From Gammaproteobacteria bacterium (lineage in GTDB: Bacteria; Pseudomonadota; Gammaproteobacteria; Ga0077536), in NCBI GenBank assembly GCA_024235015.1, contig JACKNG010000003.1, positions 496,001-560,000 on the forward strand: a stretch of DNA of 64,000 nucleotides. The letters run 5' to 3'. The notes under the pieces were generated by a model. The model searched no databases, had not been told where the DNA came from, and was given only the letters and a program-made list of their open reading frames with translations. The translations under genes and the position numbers were made by a program. Numbering within the stretch: position 1 is the stretch's first letter; each line of letters starts with the position of its first letter. Of this stretch, positions 8,980 to 18,657 are shown piece by piece.

Positions 8980-10451
8980 GGCCGCCCCATGCCAGGCCGG
9001 AATGGCGCCGGGCCGCCGGCCGCGGCGGCCGCGTAATCGGGCTCGTGAATGGCGCGGGTGTCGAACGCCACGTCGACGCCGTCGAGTTCCGTCGGCAGGC
9101 GCTCGCGGAAGGCCGCGCACAGGCGCCGGCCGACCTGCTCGGCCTGGGACGGCCCGGCCAGCGGCAGCACGATGTCGAAATGGTGGCCGCTGTCGTCGCG
9201 TTCGAAGGCGAGGTCGGTATCGCGCAGCGAGGCCTGTACCGCCGCACTCAGGCTGCCGGCGATGACCGCGCGCTGGGTGCGCTCGCGCCCGGCCTGGTCG
9301 GCCACCGCGATCGAGACCACCGCGACGGGGAAGCGCGCACGTTCGGCGATCGCGCGCAGCAGTTGCTCCATGCGCGGGAAGAAGGTGCCGGCGTAGAGCT
9401 GGGTCTCGACATCGAGCGCGCGCTCGAGCTGGCCCTGGCGGTAGCGCTGGGCATTGGCATAGAACGCACCGACCCACTCGCACAGGACGCGGAAGATCTC
9501 GACCGTGCTGAGGTTGAGATCGAGGAAGCCCATGTCCTCGATCTTGATCATGCCGCGCACCTCGCCGGTATCGGGATTGACCAGCGGCCCGGCGACGATG
9601 CCCTGGCCGGCGAGGATTTCCTGGTCGGCCGGGTCGCTCACGCAGACCACGCGGGCGCGGCCGATGACTTCCTGGAACAGCGGCTGGTCGGCGCGGAAAT
9701 TGCGCTTGTAACGATCGCGGCGATGCCAGCCCGACTGGATGGCGGCTTCGAGCTCGTCGCCGGCAAGCAGGTAGATGGAGCACTTCTGCGGGTTGATCAC
9801 CGCCTTGACGTTGTCGATCGCGCCGGTCAGGACCTGGGCCGGCTCCATGCTCTCGACGGCGCGCGCCGCGGTGTACATCGAGACCACGGTGCGCAGCTGG
9901 CCGGCGACGCGCACCTCGAGCTGGCTCTTGGTCTCGTTGAGCGATTCGTAGGCGGCGGCAATGGTGCCGGCGCGGGTGCGCGCCGCCTCGAGATCACCAC
10001 GCAGGTTGTCGCGTTCGCGGATCTGGCGCATGCGCAGCTCACCGAGCAGTACCGCGCTGACCGCCCACATCAGCGGCAGCCGCGCGAGCTCGAACAGCCA
10101 GGCGTAGAGATCCTGGCTCAGGCGCTGTTCGGGGACGTGGCCGGCGAACAGGGCGACGGCGCTGAAGCCGGCCGCCATCAGGCCTTCGCGCGAACCGTAC
10201 TGGGTGGCGACGAAGACGACCAGGATCCAGAACGGGTGCGGCTGCCAGCTCCAGTAGCCGTTGCCGTCGAGCAGCAGCAGGTCGATACCGACCAGCAGGG
10301 CGAGGAAGCCGACGATCTCGGCCAGCGCGTTGCCGCGGAACCGCGGGCGCGCGGCGCTGCCGGCGGCGGCTGCCTCGGCTTCCGCCGCTTCCAGCTCCGC
10401 CTCGAGGTCGGGCTGGTCGGTCGCGGGCTGCTCGTCGCCGTGTTCGATCAT
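8976..10451 (-). CDS. pelD: PelD, inner-membrane c-di-GMP receptor
   Basis: Predicted 491 residues. An N-terminal acidic stretch is followed by four hydrophobic helices (residues ~44-137), a coiled linker, a GAF domain (~190-340) and a degenerate GGDEF domain (~345-465) without a GGDEF signature. The inhibitory-site motif RxxD is kept as R410-D-T-D413, which in PelD binds c-di-GMP and switches on Pel synthesis. So Pel output here should depend on c-di-GMP made elsewhere; no cyclase or phosphodiesterase is in the window. The stop overlaps the pelE start. Confidence 0.94.
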   Translation of the reverse strand: MIEHGDEQPATDQPDLEAELEAAEAEAAAAGSAARPRFRGNALAEIVGFLALLVGIDLLLLDGNGYWSWQPHPFWILVVFVATQYGSREGLMAAGFSAVALFAGHVPEQRLSQDLYAWLFELARLPLMWAVSAVLLGELRMRQIRERDNLRGDLEAARTRAGTIAAAYESLNETKSQLEVRVAGQLRTVVSMYTAARAVESMEPAQVLTGAIDNVKAVINPQKCSIYLLAGDELEAAIQSGWHRRDRYKRNFRADQPLFQEVIGRARVVCVSDPADQEILAGQGIVAGPLVNPDTGEVRGMIKIEDMGFLDLNLSTVEIFRVLCEWVGAFYANAQRYRQGQLERALDVETQLYAGTFFPRMEQLLRAIAERARFPVAVVSIAVADQAGRERTQRAVIAGSLSAAVQASLRDTDLAFERDDSGHHFDIVLPLAGPSQAEQVGRRLCAAFRERLPTELDGVDVAFDTRAIHEPDYAAAAAGGPAPFRPGMGRP

Positions 10452-10539
10452 GGACGCTGGTGGCTGATTTCGCGAAACCTGGAACTGGTCGCCGGCGGCG
10501 CCGTCCCCGCTTCGGCCGCTGGGCCGCCGCGCCGCACGT

Positions 10540-11121
10540 TCAGGGCGCGCCGACGCGGCTCTGCAGGATGCTCACCATTTCGCCGACCAGGCGCTGGGCC
10601 GCGGCATTGACGCTGTCGCGCGCGATGTAGCCGCGCCCGGTGGTGGAATGGCTGGCGGCCCACAACACCTCGCCGGCAGCGCCGACCAGGCGCAGGTTGA
10701 TCCCCACCACCGGTTCTTCGTGCAGGCCGTGCTGGTAGCCGTATTCCGACACGCTGCCGACCAGCACGGCATCGACGCCGAGCCGCCCGGCCAGCTCGGC
10801 GGCGCCGACCGATTCGGCGAGGTCGGCGGGTTCGATGTCGAGCCCGCCGAGCGCCTTGCGCAGCGCGGTACCCTCGGTCAGGTCGAACAACTGGCGCCGG
10901 TAGAGTTCGCTGGCGACCAGCTCGCCGACGATGAGGCCGGCCTTGGGGTAATTGGTGAGATTCTCCAGCGGGACCACGGCGACCCGCTGGCGCGCACTCG
11001 CGCCCGTGCCGACGTAATCGACGGCATAACGGGTATCGGCGCACCCATTCAACAGGAGCGCCAGCACGGCACACAGCACGGCGGCGCCGCGGCACCGGGC
11101 AAGGGGACGGGTTCGACTCAC
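10540..11121 (-). CDS. pelC: PelC, outer-membrane lipoprotein of Pel export
   Basis: About 193 residues. A lipoprotein signal ends in LLLNGCADT (lipobox NGC), then a compact alpha/beta domain (VAVVPLENLTNYPKAGLIVGELVASEL) typical of PelC, which forms a periplasmic ring under the PelB porin. GTG at 11121 (VSRTRP...) gives a normal 27-residue signal; another in-frame GTG at 11172 would add 17 charged residues before it and is less likely. It is separated from pelD by 88 bp, the widest gap in the operon apart from the pelB-barrel/pelC space. Confidence 0.9.
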   Translation of the reverse strand: MSRTRPLARCRGAAVLCAVLALLLNGCADTRYAVDYVGTGASARQRVAVVPLENLTNYPKAGLIVGELVASELYRRQLFDLTEGTALRKALGGLDIEPADLAESVGAAELAGRLGVDAVLVGSVSEYGYQHGLHEEPVVGINLRLVGAAGEVLWAASHSTTGRGYIARDSVNAAAQRLVGEMVSILQSRVGAP

Positions 11122-11245
11122 GTTCTGGCCTTGTTCTTCTTCCACTGCAACAACTTGCGTCCGTTCATCCACGGCCGGGACGGCGCGGCCGATTATGGCA
11201 GTATCGGCACGCGCGGTGCCATTCCTTACCGGCCGCCAGCGCGCC

Positions 11246-12832
11246 TCACAAGCGGATCATGAGGAAACCGCCGACGCTGTTCAGCTCGTTGGCGCCGCCG
11301 CGCGACGAGGTGATGCTCTGGTTGAAGCGCGCGCCGAGCTCGAGCCCGGGCAGCGGCTGCCAGGCGAGGTCCACGCCGAAATGGTGGCCGCGGCCGTTGT
11401 AACGATCGACGGTGTAGCCGCCGCGCACGCCGACGCGGACGTAATCGGTGAGCTGTTCGTTCCAGGCCAGCTGGAGCTGGTGCACCTCGCGATCGTTGAA
11501 GCCGATCGGCGCGTAGCGGTTGCCGGCAGCGTCGAAGCGCTCGCGCACGTTGCCGAACCGCTCGGTGTCGAAGTAGTACTCCAGCGTGATGCGCGGCGCG
11601 GCGTTCCACAGCGTGTAGGCGGTGGCGAGCTGCAGGCCCCAGGCGTCGGCCAGGGCGGCGTCGCCATCGAGGCCGTAACGGCTGCCGTGCAGGGCGGTTT
11701 CGAGCGTCCACGGTTCGTGCATGCGCCAGCGGTGGGTGAGCTCGGCGCGGTGACGGTAACCGCCATGGGCGATGCCCTCGACGAAGTCCCAGTAGGGTCG
11801 CCAGGCGTCGAGCCGGAAGCGCGTGGTGCCCGGGTTCCAGCCGCGCGCCCAGCCGAGGGTGAGTCCCGGCCGCCCGCCGCCCTCGTGGATCTCCAGCCGC
11901 CCCTCGCCGCCGCCCGGCACGGGCCGTTCGAGGTAGAGGCTGGCGAACTCGCGCCGCCCGCTGAACGACTCGACGAAGCCGGCCGGGTTCTGCACCTGGG
12001 GGTCGTCGACGTCGCGGTACTCGAAGCGCAGGCCGGCGACGGTGTCGGCGCCGGCGAAGGCGCGCGATTCGAGCACCCAGATGAGCTGCTCGTCCTCCTC
12101 CTTGACGTCGCTCAGGTCGAAACTCGCGCGCACCATGGGGCCGTACTCGTAGAGCAGCGCGGCCTTGCCCTCGATCATGAACGGCGCGTCGGCATCGAGG
12201 GCCAGCGCGCGGTTGTACAGCGCGATGGCATCGCGCCAGCGGCCGAGCTCGCGTTCCTGCTCGACCAGGTCGAGCAGGGTCTGCACGTCCTGCGGGTGAC
12301 GTTCCATGAGATCACGCAGGCGGGCCCGGGCGCCGGTGCGATCGCCGGCGCGACCGCGGGTCAGGGCCTCGAGACGATCGAGGCGCAGCGCCGAACCGTC
12401 GTCGACGGCGGCCGGCGCGACCGCCGCGGCGGCGCTGCGCACCAGCCAGATCTCGTGCACCCCGGGGCCGGCGCGCAATTCGACCCGCGCATCGCGCACC
12501 GGCTCGAGGTAGAGGCTGTCGAAGCCGTAGCGCAGGTCCTGGATCCAGCCCGGGTAGCGCTCGCCGAGCCCGGCCAGCACGCTGGCGTCGAAGGCGGCCG
12601 GGAAGCGCACCACCACGCCGCGGCCCGCGAGGTCGATGGCGACGTCGCCGCGCTGGGGGATCGGGATCACCAGGCGCAGGGCGCGCGGTTCGGCCGCGGC
12701 GCTGATCACCGGGACGGTCGGCGCGGTCGTCGCTGCCGGCGCGCCAACCGGCGCCTGCGCCGCCGCGCCGTGGGCCACGCCGGCGAGCAGCGACGCCAGC
12801 AGTGCCCGCCGTATCGACCGTACCGCGCTCAT
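11246..12832 (-). CDS. pelB: PelB C-terminal module as a separate protein: outer-membrane beta-barrel porin
   Basis: Predicted 528 residues, with its own signal peptide (MSAVRSIRRALLASLLAGVAHGAAA). A mixed domain follows, then short TPRs (~190-245, LMERHPQDVQTLLDLVEQERELGRWRDAIALYNRAL) and a beta-barrel C-terminus of alternating strands ending GGFLMIRL (terminal hydrophobic/aromatic-type strand). In Pseudomonas the TPR scaffold and barrel are one PelB; here they are two genes joined by an ATGA overlap (start 12832, upstream stop 12829). Role: outer-membrane export pore for Pel. I see no frameshift: the separate signal peptide argues for a genuine split gene. Confidence 0.87.
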   Translation of the reverse strand: MSAVRSIRRALLASLLAGVAHGAAAQAPVGAPAATTAPTVPVISAAAEPRALRLVIPIPQRGDVAIDLAGRGVVVRFPAAFDASVLAGLGERYPGWIQDLRYGFDSLYLEPVRDARVELRAGPGVHEIWLVRSAAAAVAPAAVDDGSALRLDRLEALTRGRAGDRTGARARLRDLMERHPQDVQTLLDLVEQERELGRWRDAIALYNRALALDADAPFMIEGKAALLYEYGPMVRASFDLSDVKEEDEQLIWVLESRAFAGADTVAGLRFEYRDVDDPQVQNPAGFVESFSGRREFASLYLERPVPGGGEGRLEIHEGGGRPGLTLGWARGWNPGTTRFRLDAWRPYWDFVEGIAHGGYRHRAELTHRWRMHEPWTLETALHGSRYGLDGDAALADAWGLQLATAYTLWNAAPRITLEYYFDTERFGNVRERFDAAGNRYAPIGFNDREVHQLQLAWNEQLTDYVRVGVRGGYTVDRYNGRGHHFGVDLAWQPLPGLELGARFNQSITSSRGGANELNSVGGFLMIRL

Positions 12833-15800
12833 GAACCACCGCGCTCGGCCAGGACCTGGCGCGCGCGCCCCAGGCGCTCGGCATCGAGCAGCATGGTGAC
12901 GTAGTCGGCGCGCAGGTGACCCTCGCCCGGGCGCTCGTCGAGCAAGGCCTCGAAAGCGGCCAGGGCAGCCTCTTCGTGGCCGAGCCGGTGCAGGGTCTGG
13001 GCACGCACCACGCGGGCGCGGAAACCCGGGTCCGCTGAGGTCGCGAGCAGGGCGAGGATGCGCTCGTAGTGCGGCTCGGCGCGGTTGTGGAAGCCGCGTT
13101 CCTCGAGCGCCTCGGCATAGAAGAAATGTGCCTCGTAGTCGTCGTCGATGCGCGCGAGGTAGCGCTCCAGGTACTGTTCGGCGTCGCCGCGACGCCCGGC
13201 ATCGAAAGCGGCCAGGCCGACCTCGCGCAGCGCCCGCGGATCGTCCGGGACGATCTCCAGCAGCGCCAGCCAGGCGCGCTGCGCGACCCGCACGAGGTCG
13301 GCCTCGGAGGCGGTGCGCGCGGCCCAGTGCAGCATCGCCCGGCGCGGCGCGCGGGCGACGTACGCGGCGAGAAAGGCCTCCAACTCGCCGCGCGCGCCGG
13401 CGTCGAGCAACGCGCGCGCGTAGCGTTCCACCACCAGCGGCTCCGGTTGCGCGCCGCGCGCCGCGGCGGCCAGCAGCTCGGCGGCACGCCGCGGCGCACC
13501 GAGCTCGGCGAGCAGCGCCGCCCAGGCCGCGCGCGTTCGGCCGCTGCTCGCCGCCGCCCGCGCCGCCAGCCAGTCGAGGGCGGCCGGCGGCGGCCGCGGC
13601 CCCCACAACCACAACAGGGTGTCGACGCTCTCCCCGCCCGGCGCCTCGTCGGCGGCGAGGGCGAGATGAATGGCCACCGCGCCCGCCTTGTCGCCCGCTT
13701 CGAGCAGGCGCGTGGCAAGCAGGCGGCGCAGCGATCCGGGCAGGTGCGCGTCGCCGGCATGGACCCGCGCGAACGCGAGCAGGCCGCTGCTATCGCCACC
13801 CGCCGCGAGCCAGTCGACGTAGTGCTCGCCCCAACGCGCAGGGTTGGCGGCGACGAGTTCGTCGAGGACCGGGCCGACCGCGTCGCGCGCCGGGCTCGCC
13901 AGCAGGGCATCGCGATAGAGCGCGGCGAGGCCGGCATCGGTCTCGCCCGCGCGCAGGCGGGCGGCGACGAACTCGACGACGCGGGCGGCTGCACCGGCCT
14001 GGTCCGCGGCCGCCTCGAAGGCATAGAAGGCCTCGCGCCGCGCGGCCGCGCCACCCTGCGCCGCGGCAGCCTCGAGGTAGGGCAGCGCGCGCGCCGGCCC
14101 GCCCAGCTCGGCGAGGTCGAAGCGCCAGGTCGCGGCCAGGGCATCGCCGGGCGCGGCGGCATCCAGCCAGGCCGCGAGGCGCACGGCCACCCAGTCTGCA
14201 TCGTGCTGCTGCAGGGCGAGATCGCGCCACTGGTAATAGGCGGCCTCGCGCGCCGCCGGTTCGCCGCCGCGGTCGGCCACGCTGGAAGCCAGCGCCGGCA
14301 GCAGCAGCTCGCCGCCGCCGAGACGCCCGAGGTCGTAGACGTAGTTGTCGTGCAGCGGGTCGGCTGGCCCGGCGGCGAGACGCGGGGCAACGAAGGCGAA
14401 GAAGGCCTCGCGCTCGTCGCTGGCGAGGCTGGCGTCGCGGAAGGCGTCGTACCACTGCACGGGGTCGCGTTCGACCAGGGTCGCGAGCAGGGTCTCGGCC
14501 TGCGGCCAGGCGCCGGCGTCGATGAGGTCGTAGGCGAGGGTGCGCGCCTGCACGGAGCCGGCGTCACCCGCCGCCAGGGTCGCCGCGACCAGGTGGTCGA
14601 AGCCGGCCGCGAGGCCGGCCAGGCCCTCGCGTACCGTGCGGCGCTGGCGCAGCAGTGCGAACAGGGCGTCCTGGAACAATTGCCGGCTGGTCGCATCGTG
14701 GGCCACGCGCGGCGCGGTCAGGGCGACGGCCTGCTCGAAGCGCCCGGCGGCGTGGACCAGGCGCTGGGCCTCGAGATCGCGCACCGGCAGGCGCGCTCCG
14801 GCCCGCGCCGCGACGGCCTGCGCCAGGCCTTCGTCGTCGGCCGCGAGGGCGACCAGGCCGAGTTCGCACAGCAACGCGTCGACGCTGGCGGCCGGTGCGG
14901 CCGGCGCGCTGGCGCGCAGCCACGCGCGCACCGCGTCGCGCTCGCCGGCGCCGGCGGCGAGCAGCGCCCACGCCGCCTGCGCGGGGCCGTCGTCGCGGGC
15001 CACGAGCGCCGGGCCGAGGCGCGCGTAGCCGCGCGCGGCCTGGCCGAGGTCGTGGTAGACCCAGGCCAGCGCCGGGTAGTCGGCCGCCGGCCAGGCCGCG
15101 TCGGCGAGCAGTGCCGCGACGGTCGTCGGGTCACCCAGCGCCAGGGCCAGGTTGAGGCGGCGCAGGCGGGTCGCCGGTGGCGCGGTGTCGATCGCGGCGT
15201 AGGCGGCACGCGCACCCGCGACATCGCCGGCGAGCAGGCGGAACTCCGCCGCGCGTAGCGGCGCGGCGAGCGCGGGCGCGTCGACCAGTACCGGCGCCGC
15301 CAGCCGCGCCAGGGTGGCATCGCCGGCCTCGACCAGGGCGACCGCCAGGCCGCCGCCGACGAGCGCGGCGAGACGCCCTTCGTCACGCAGGGTGTGCAAC
15401 AACGCGAGGGCGCGCGGCGACAAGGGCGGTACCGCGCGTCCACCCTGGCGCAGGGCACGCAAGCCGGTGTCGGCATCCAGGGTCGCCACGTAGTCGCTGA
15501 AGATGGCGGGCTCGCCCAGCACCGCGCCCAGCGCCAGCGCCGGCGCCAGCAGGTCGGCACGGCCCGGTCGCTGCGCCAGCACCATGCGCAAAGTCGGGCC
15601 GGCGGCCGCGGCCTGCTGCCGCGCGACCAGGGCGGCCAGGGCCTGCATGAAGCCGTCGGCGTCGTCGGCCGCCTCGACCCAGCGGCGCGCGACGTGCGCC
15701 ATGGCGTCCGCGTGTCCGGCGGCAGCGTAGACGTCGAGGGCAAACAGGCTGGCATTGGCGTCGGGCCGGCCGCCGGCACGGCCGCGCCAGGAATCTAGCG

Positions 15801-16338
15801 CCGCCACCGCGCCGTCGACGTCGCCGTCGACCCACAGCAGGCGGGCCAGGCGCAGGGTTTCGGCGTCGTCCGCATCGCCACGTTCGACCAGGCGGGCGAG
15901 CGCGCCGGCTTCGCCATCGCGGTCGCCGGCAAAGGCGTAGAGGCTGGCCAGCTCGCGTACCAGCGCGGTGCTCGGCACGAGCTCGACGCGGCGCGCCAGC
16001 GCGGCGCGGTAGCGTGCCGGCTGCATGGTGTCGCGGTAGACCTCGAGCGCGAGGTCGTAGGCCTCGAGGTCGTCGGGGCGCTCGGCCAGGGTCCGGTCCA
16101 TGGCCTCGACGGCGGCCTCGACCTCGCCCTGCTGCAGGTAGAGCTTGTTGAGCGGCACGACCACCGTGGGCCGTGCGCCGTGGGCCAGGAATTCGCGCTC
16201 GAAGCCACTCAGGGCATCGCGGTAGCGCTTGGCCTTGTAATACATGAGCGCGAGTTCCTGTCCGCGCGGCACCAGCAGCACGCTGAGCGCGAGCGCCGCG
16301 ACACTCAGCGTGACGAGGAAGACGACGTGGCGCCACAT
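12829..16338 (-). CDS. pelB: PelB N-terminal module: membrane-anchored TPR scaffold
   Basis: Predicted 1,169 residues. One N-terminal transmembrane helix (VVFLVTLSVAALALSVLLVP), then almost entirely Ala-rich helical TPR-type repeats, for example FEREFLAHGARPTVVVPLNK and YYKAKRYRDALSGF near the start and YEAHFFYAEALEERGFHNRA near the end. This matches the periplasmic TPR part of PelB, which guides Pel and binds PelA; no beta-barrel follows in frame because it is encoded by the next gene. On its own it is about as long as a whole Pseudomonas PelB, so the TPR array is expanded. The start lies 24 bp after pelA. Confidence 0.87.
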   Translation of the reverse strand: MWRHVVFLVTLSVAALALSVLLVPRGQELALMYYKAKRYRDALSGFEREFLAHGARPTVVVPLNKLYLQQGEVEAAVEAMDRTLAERPDDLEAYDLALEVYRDTMQPARYRAALARRVELVPSTALVRELASLYAFAGDRDGEAGALARLVERGDADDAETLRLARLLWVDGDVDGAVAALDSWRGRAGGRPDANASLFALDVYAAAGHADAMAHVARRWVEAADDADGFMQALAALVARQQAAAAGPTLRMVLAQRPGRADLLAPALALGAVLGEPAIFSDYVATLDADTGLRALRQGGRAVPPLSPRALALLHTLRDEGRLAALVGGGLAVALVEAGDATLARLAAPVLVDAPALAAPLRAAEFRLLAGDVAGARAAYAAIDTAPPATRLRRLNLALALGDPTTVAALLADAAWPAADYPALAWVYHDLGQAARGYARLGPALVARDDGPAQAAWALLAAGAGERDAVRAWLRASAPAAPAASVDALLCELGLVALAADDEGLAQAVAARAGARLPVRDLEAQRLVHAAGRFEQAVALTAPRVAHDATSRQLFQDALFALLRQRRTVREGLAGLAAGFDHLVAATLAAGDAGSVQARTLAYDLIDAGAWPQAETLLATLVERDPVQWYDAFRDASLASDEREAFFAFVAPRLAAGPADPLHDNYVYDLGRLGGGELLLPALASSVADRGGEPAAREAAYYQWRDLALQQHDADWVAVRLAAWLDAAAPGDALAATWRFDLAELGGPARALPYLEAAAAQGGAAARREAFYAFEAAADQAGAAARVVEFVAARLRAGETDAGLAALYRDALLASPARDAVGPVLDELVAANPARWGEHYVDWLAAGGDSSGLLAFARVHAGDAHLPGSLRRLLATRLLEAGDKAGAVAIHLALAADEAPGGESVDTLLWLWGPRPPPAALDWLAARAAASSGRTRAAWAALLAELGAPRRAAELLAAAARGAQPEPLVVERYARALLDAGARGELEAFLAAYVARAPRRAMLHWAARTASEADLVRVAQRAWLALLEIVPDDPRALREVGLAAFDAGRRGDAEQYLERYLARIDDDYEAHFFYAEALEERGFHNRAEPHYERILALLATSADPGFRARVVRAQTLHRLGHEEAALAAFEALLDERPGEGHLRADYVTMLLDAERLGRARQVLAERGGS

Positions 16339-16362
16339 GTCAGCCGGACCCGTGCCGCCGGC

Positions 16363-18657
16363 TCACGGCGCCGCCGCCAGCGCGGCGTCGACGCGGGCGA
16401 TGGTGAAACGCACCGGGGCGTAGGCGGCCTCGCCGAGGCTGAAACGCAGCCGGCCGGCAGCGTCGGCGACGACCTCGAAGCGCCGCGGCGCGGGCCCGTC
16501 CACCACCGTCACCACGTAGTGCTGGCCGGGCTGTCCCTGCCAGCTCATCTCGCCCTCGCCGTAACCGCCGGCGGTGGCCTCGACGTGCCCGGCGGCGAGA
16601 CTGCAATCGTGCACGTCCCAGCGCGATTCGACCAGGTAGAGCGGCGCCGCGACACCCGGCGCGGCGCCGAGCGCCACGCGCGGCGTCGTCACCGCGGCAT
16701 CGAGCGCGACGTAGAGGCTGCCCTGGTAGCGCCGCCGCCCGATCACGCCGTGCGAGCCGGCCCAGTCGACGTCGCGCTGGTCGGCGTCGTCGAAGCGCAG
16801 CGTCTGCAGGCCGCCACGGTCGTGCACCGTCCACGTCGCTGGCCCTGCGCTGACCAGGCGGGTGGTGAAGAAGCCGGCGCCGATGCTGGCGTAGCGGCTG
16901 GTCTCGATCGGGATCAGGGAATGGCGGCGGACCCACTGCAGGTTCTTCAGCAGCGCGCGCAGCGCCGCCTGCCGCTCGCCGGAATACATGTGGTAGTAGA
17001 CGTTGGCGGCACGCACGCGCCGCGGCGACTCGGTGCGTTCGAGGGTCTCCGGCAGGAAACCGAAGGCGTAGTACCGGCTGCGCCACAGATCGGTGTAGGT
17101 GTTCTCGTTGCTGTTGCTCGAGTAGACCTGCCAGTACGGTCCGATCCGCCGCCCGACCGGGGCGACGAAGGCATAGGAGGGGAAATCGCCGTCGAAACGC
17201 GAGTCGCCGCCGTTGATGTTGCCGAGACCGGCGGCGGCGGTGGCGGCCATCACCGCTGCGAAAGGCAGGGTGTCGCCAGACCACTGGATCACCCGGCAAC
17301 GCTTGCCGGGTGGCGCCAGGCGCTCGACGATGGCGACCGAGCCGCCGACCTCGAGGTTGATGTCGAACGGCGCGAGCGCATAGGCGCGGGGCACGTAGGC
17401 GGCGGTGTAGCTGACCTCGTCCTCGTCTTCGGCGAGTAGCTGGGCGTGCTGCTTCTCGAGGCCCTCCCAGCCGAAGTAGCGCCCACCCTGCATGGTTTCG
17501 TAGCGCGGCAGGTAGGCCGCCTCGCGCTGCGCTTCGTAGTGTTCGAAGAAACCCCAGGCGAAGGGATGGGTATGGGTGTGCGTACCGAGCTCGACCTGCG
17601 GCAGGGCGAACAGGTCGCGCGCCGCGGCACGCGCGGCCTCGTCGCCGTACCAGGCGGGATCGAGGTCGGCGGTGATCGGCGAGACCGTCACCGGCAGGTC
17701 GGGGAAGGGACGGATGGCTTCCTCCAGGATCACCCGCGCCGAGATCACCTGGTGGCCGGCATACTCGTCGGCCAGCGAGACGTTACGCCAGCCGTCGCCG
17801 TCGATGTGGCTGTAGTAGATGCGCCGCCCGGCCAGGGTCGTCGTATCCGGCTTGGGCAGGTCGTCGGTGGCAAAGGCGGCGCGCAGGAAGGCGAAGGGAT
17901 CGATAATCCACTGCCGCTGCGCGTTCTCCACGCCGCGATAGAGGGCGTAGTCGGCGGCGACGTAGCCACCGGCCGCGCCGGTGACCACGAGATCGGCGAC
18001 CTCGGCCGCTCCCGGCTCCGGGCGCACCGCGAGGTGGCTGGTCGCGCCGGGTACGCGCCGGGTCATGACGAAATAGGGCAGCGGCGCGACGAGCGGGCGT
18101 TCGAAACCGATCAACGCCGGGTCGGCGCGCTCGACGCGGGCATCCGCGCCGACCCGCTCGGCGCTGTCGTCGACCGCGATGCCGAGGTGGGTGAGCACGC
18201 GGTCGAGGCGTTCGCGGTCGACGTAGCGGCCGAAGCGATCGGTCGCGGCGACGAGGTCGCCGAGGATGGCCACGCGCTTGCCGGCGTTCAGCACGCCCGC
18301 CAGCCAGTCGAGGAAGGCGTCGGGGTCGGCGACGTCGGGCGAACGCTGCCACATCACCACCCCGCGCACGTCATCGCGCGCGCCGATGTCGGGCAGCGGC
18401 TGGGCGAGGTCGTGGAACTCGAAGACGAGGCCGAGGTGATTGGCCGGCATTTCCAGGAAGCGATGCAGCGAGGTGGCGTGCCGCGGCCCGCGGCGCGCAT
18501 CGTAGAGCGCGACGACGACCCGCGGTACCGCCGCACCCGGCGCGGCGGCGGGCGCCGCCCGTAGCGGCGCGACCGCGAGCAGGCACCAGCACGCGCACGC
18601 CAGCACGATGCCGCACGAGGTACGGCCACGGCCGTGGGTCTGGTCTGCCTGGATCAT
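16363..18657 (-). CDS. pelA: PelA, Pel deacetylase without the GH114 hydrolase domain
   Basis: Predicted 764 residues, periplasmic, with signal peptide (CGIVLACACWCLLAVAPLRA). It begins directly with the Rossmann-like region that follows the hydrolase in Pseudomonas PelA (~45-260), then the polysaccharide deacetylase domain (~275-520): Asp286 and Asp288 in SHIDGDGW as base and metal ligand, and His360/His364 in GTHTHTHPF as metal ligands. C-terminal beta-rich domains follow (~600-764). Deacetylated GalN makes Pel cationic. The N-terminal GH114 domain of ~300 residues is absent and occurs as a separate gene at 2837. First gene of the operon. ATG at 18657 gives the better signal; ATG at 18690 is an alternative. 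Confidence 0.92.
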   Translation of the reverse strand: MIQADQTHGRGRTSCGIVLACACWCLLAVAPLRAAPAAAPGAAVPRVVVALYDARRGPRHATSLHRFLEMPANHLGLVFEFHDLAQPLPDIGARDDVRGVVMWQRSPDVADPDAFLDWLAGVLNAGKRVAILGDLVAATDRFGRYVDRERLDRVLTHLGIAVDDSAERVGADARVERADPALIGFERPLVAPLPYFVMTRRVPGATSHLAVRPEPGAAEVADLVVTGAAGGYVAADYALYRGVENAQRQWIIDPFAFLRAAFATDDLPKPDTTTLAGRRIYYSHIDGDGWRNVSLADEYAGHQVISARVILEEAIRPFPDLPVTVSPITADLDPAWYGDEAARAAARDLFALPQVELGTHTHTHPFAWGFFEHYEAQREAAYLPRYETMQGGRYFGWEGLEKQHAQLLAEDEDEVSYTAAYVPRAYALAPFDINLEVGGSVAIVERLAPPGKRCRVIQWSGDTLPFAAVMAATAAAGLGNINGGDSRFDGDFPSYAFVAPVGRRIGPYWQVYSSNSNENTYTDLWRSRYYAFGFLPETLERTESPRRVRAANVYYHMYSGERQAALRALLKNLQWVRRHSLIPIETSRYASIGAGFFTTRLVSAGPATWTVHDRGGLQTLRFDDADQRDVDWAGSHGVIGRRRYQGSLYVALDAAVTTPRVALGAAPGVAAPLYLVESRWDVHDCSLAAGHVEATAGGYGEGEMSWQGQPGQHYVVTVVDGPAPRRFEVVADAAGRLRFSLGEAAYAPVRFTIARVDAALAAAP

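Noticed and set aside
13069..15258. A 729-codon plus-strand frame opposite pelB
   Set aside because: Shadow of the Ala-rich TPR gene; no start context or recognisable domain.
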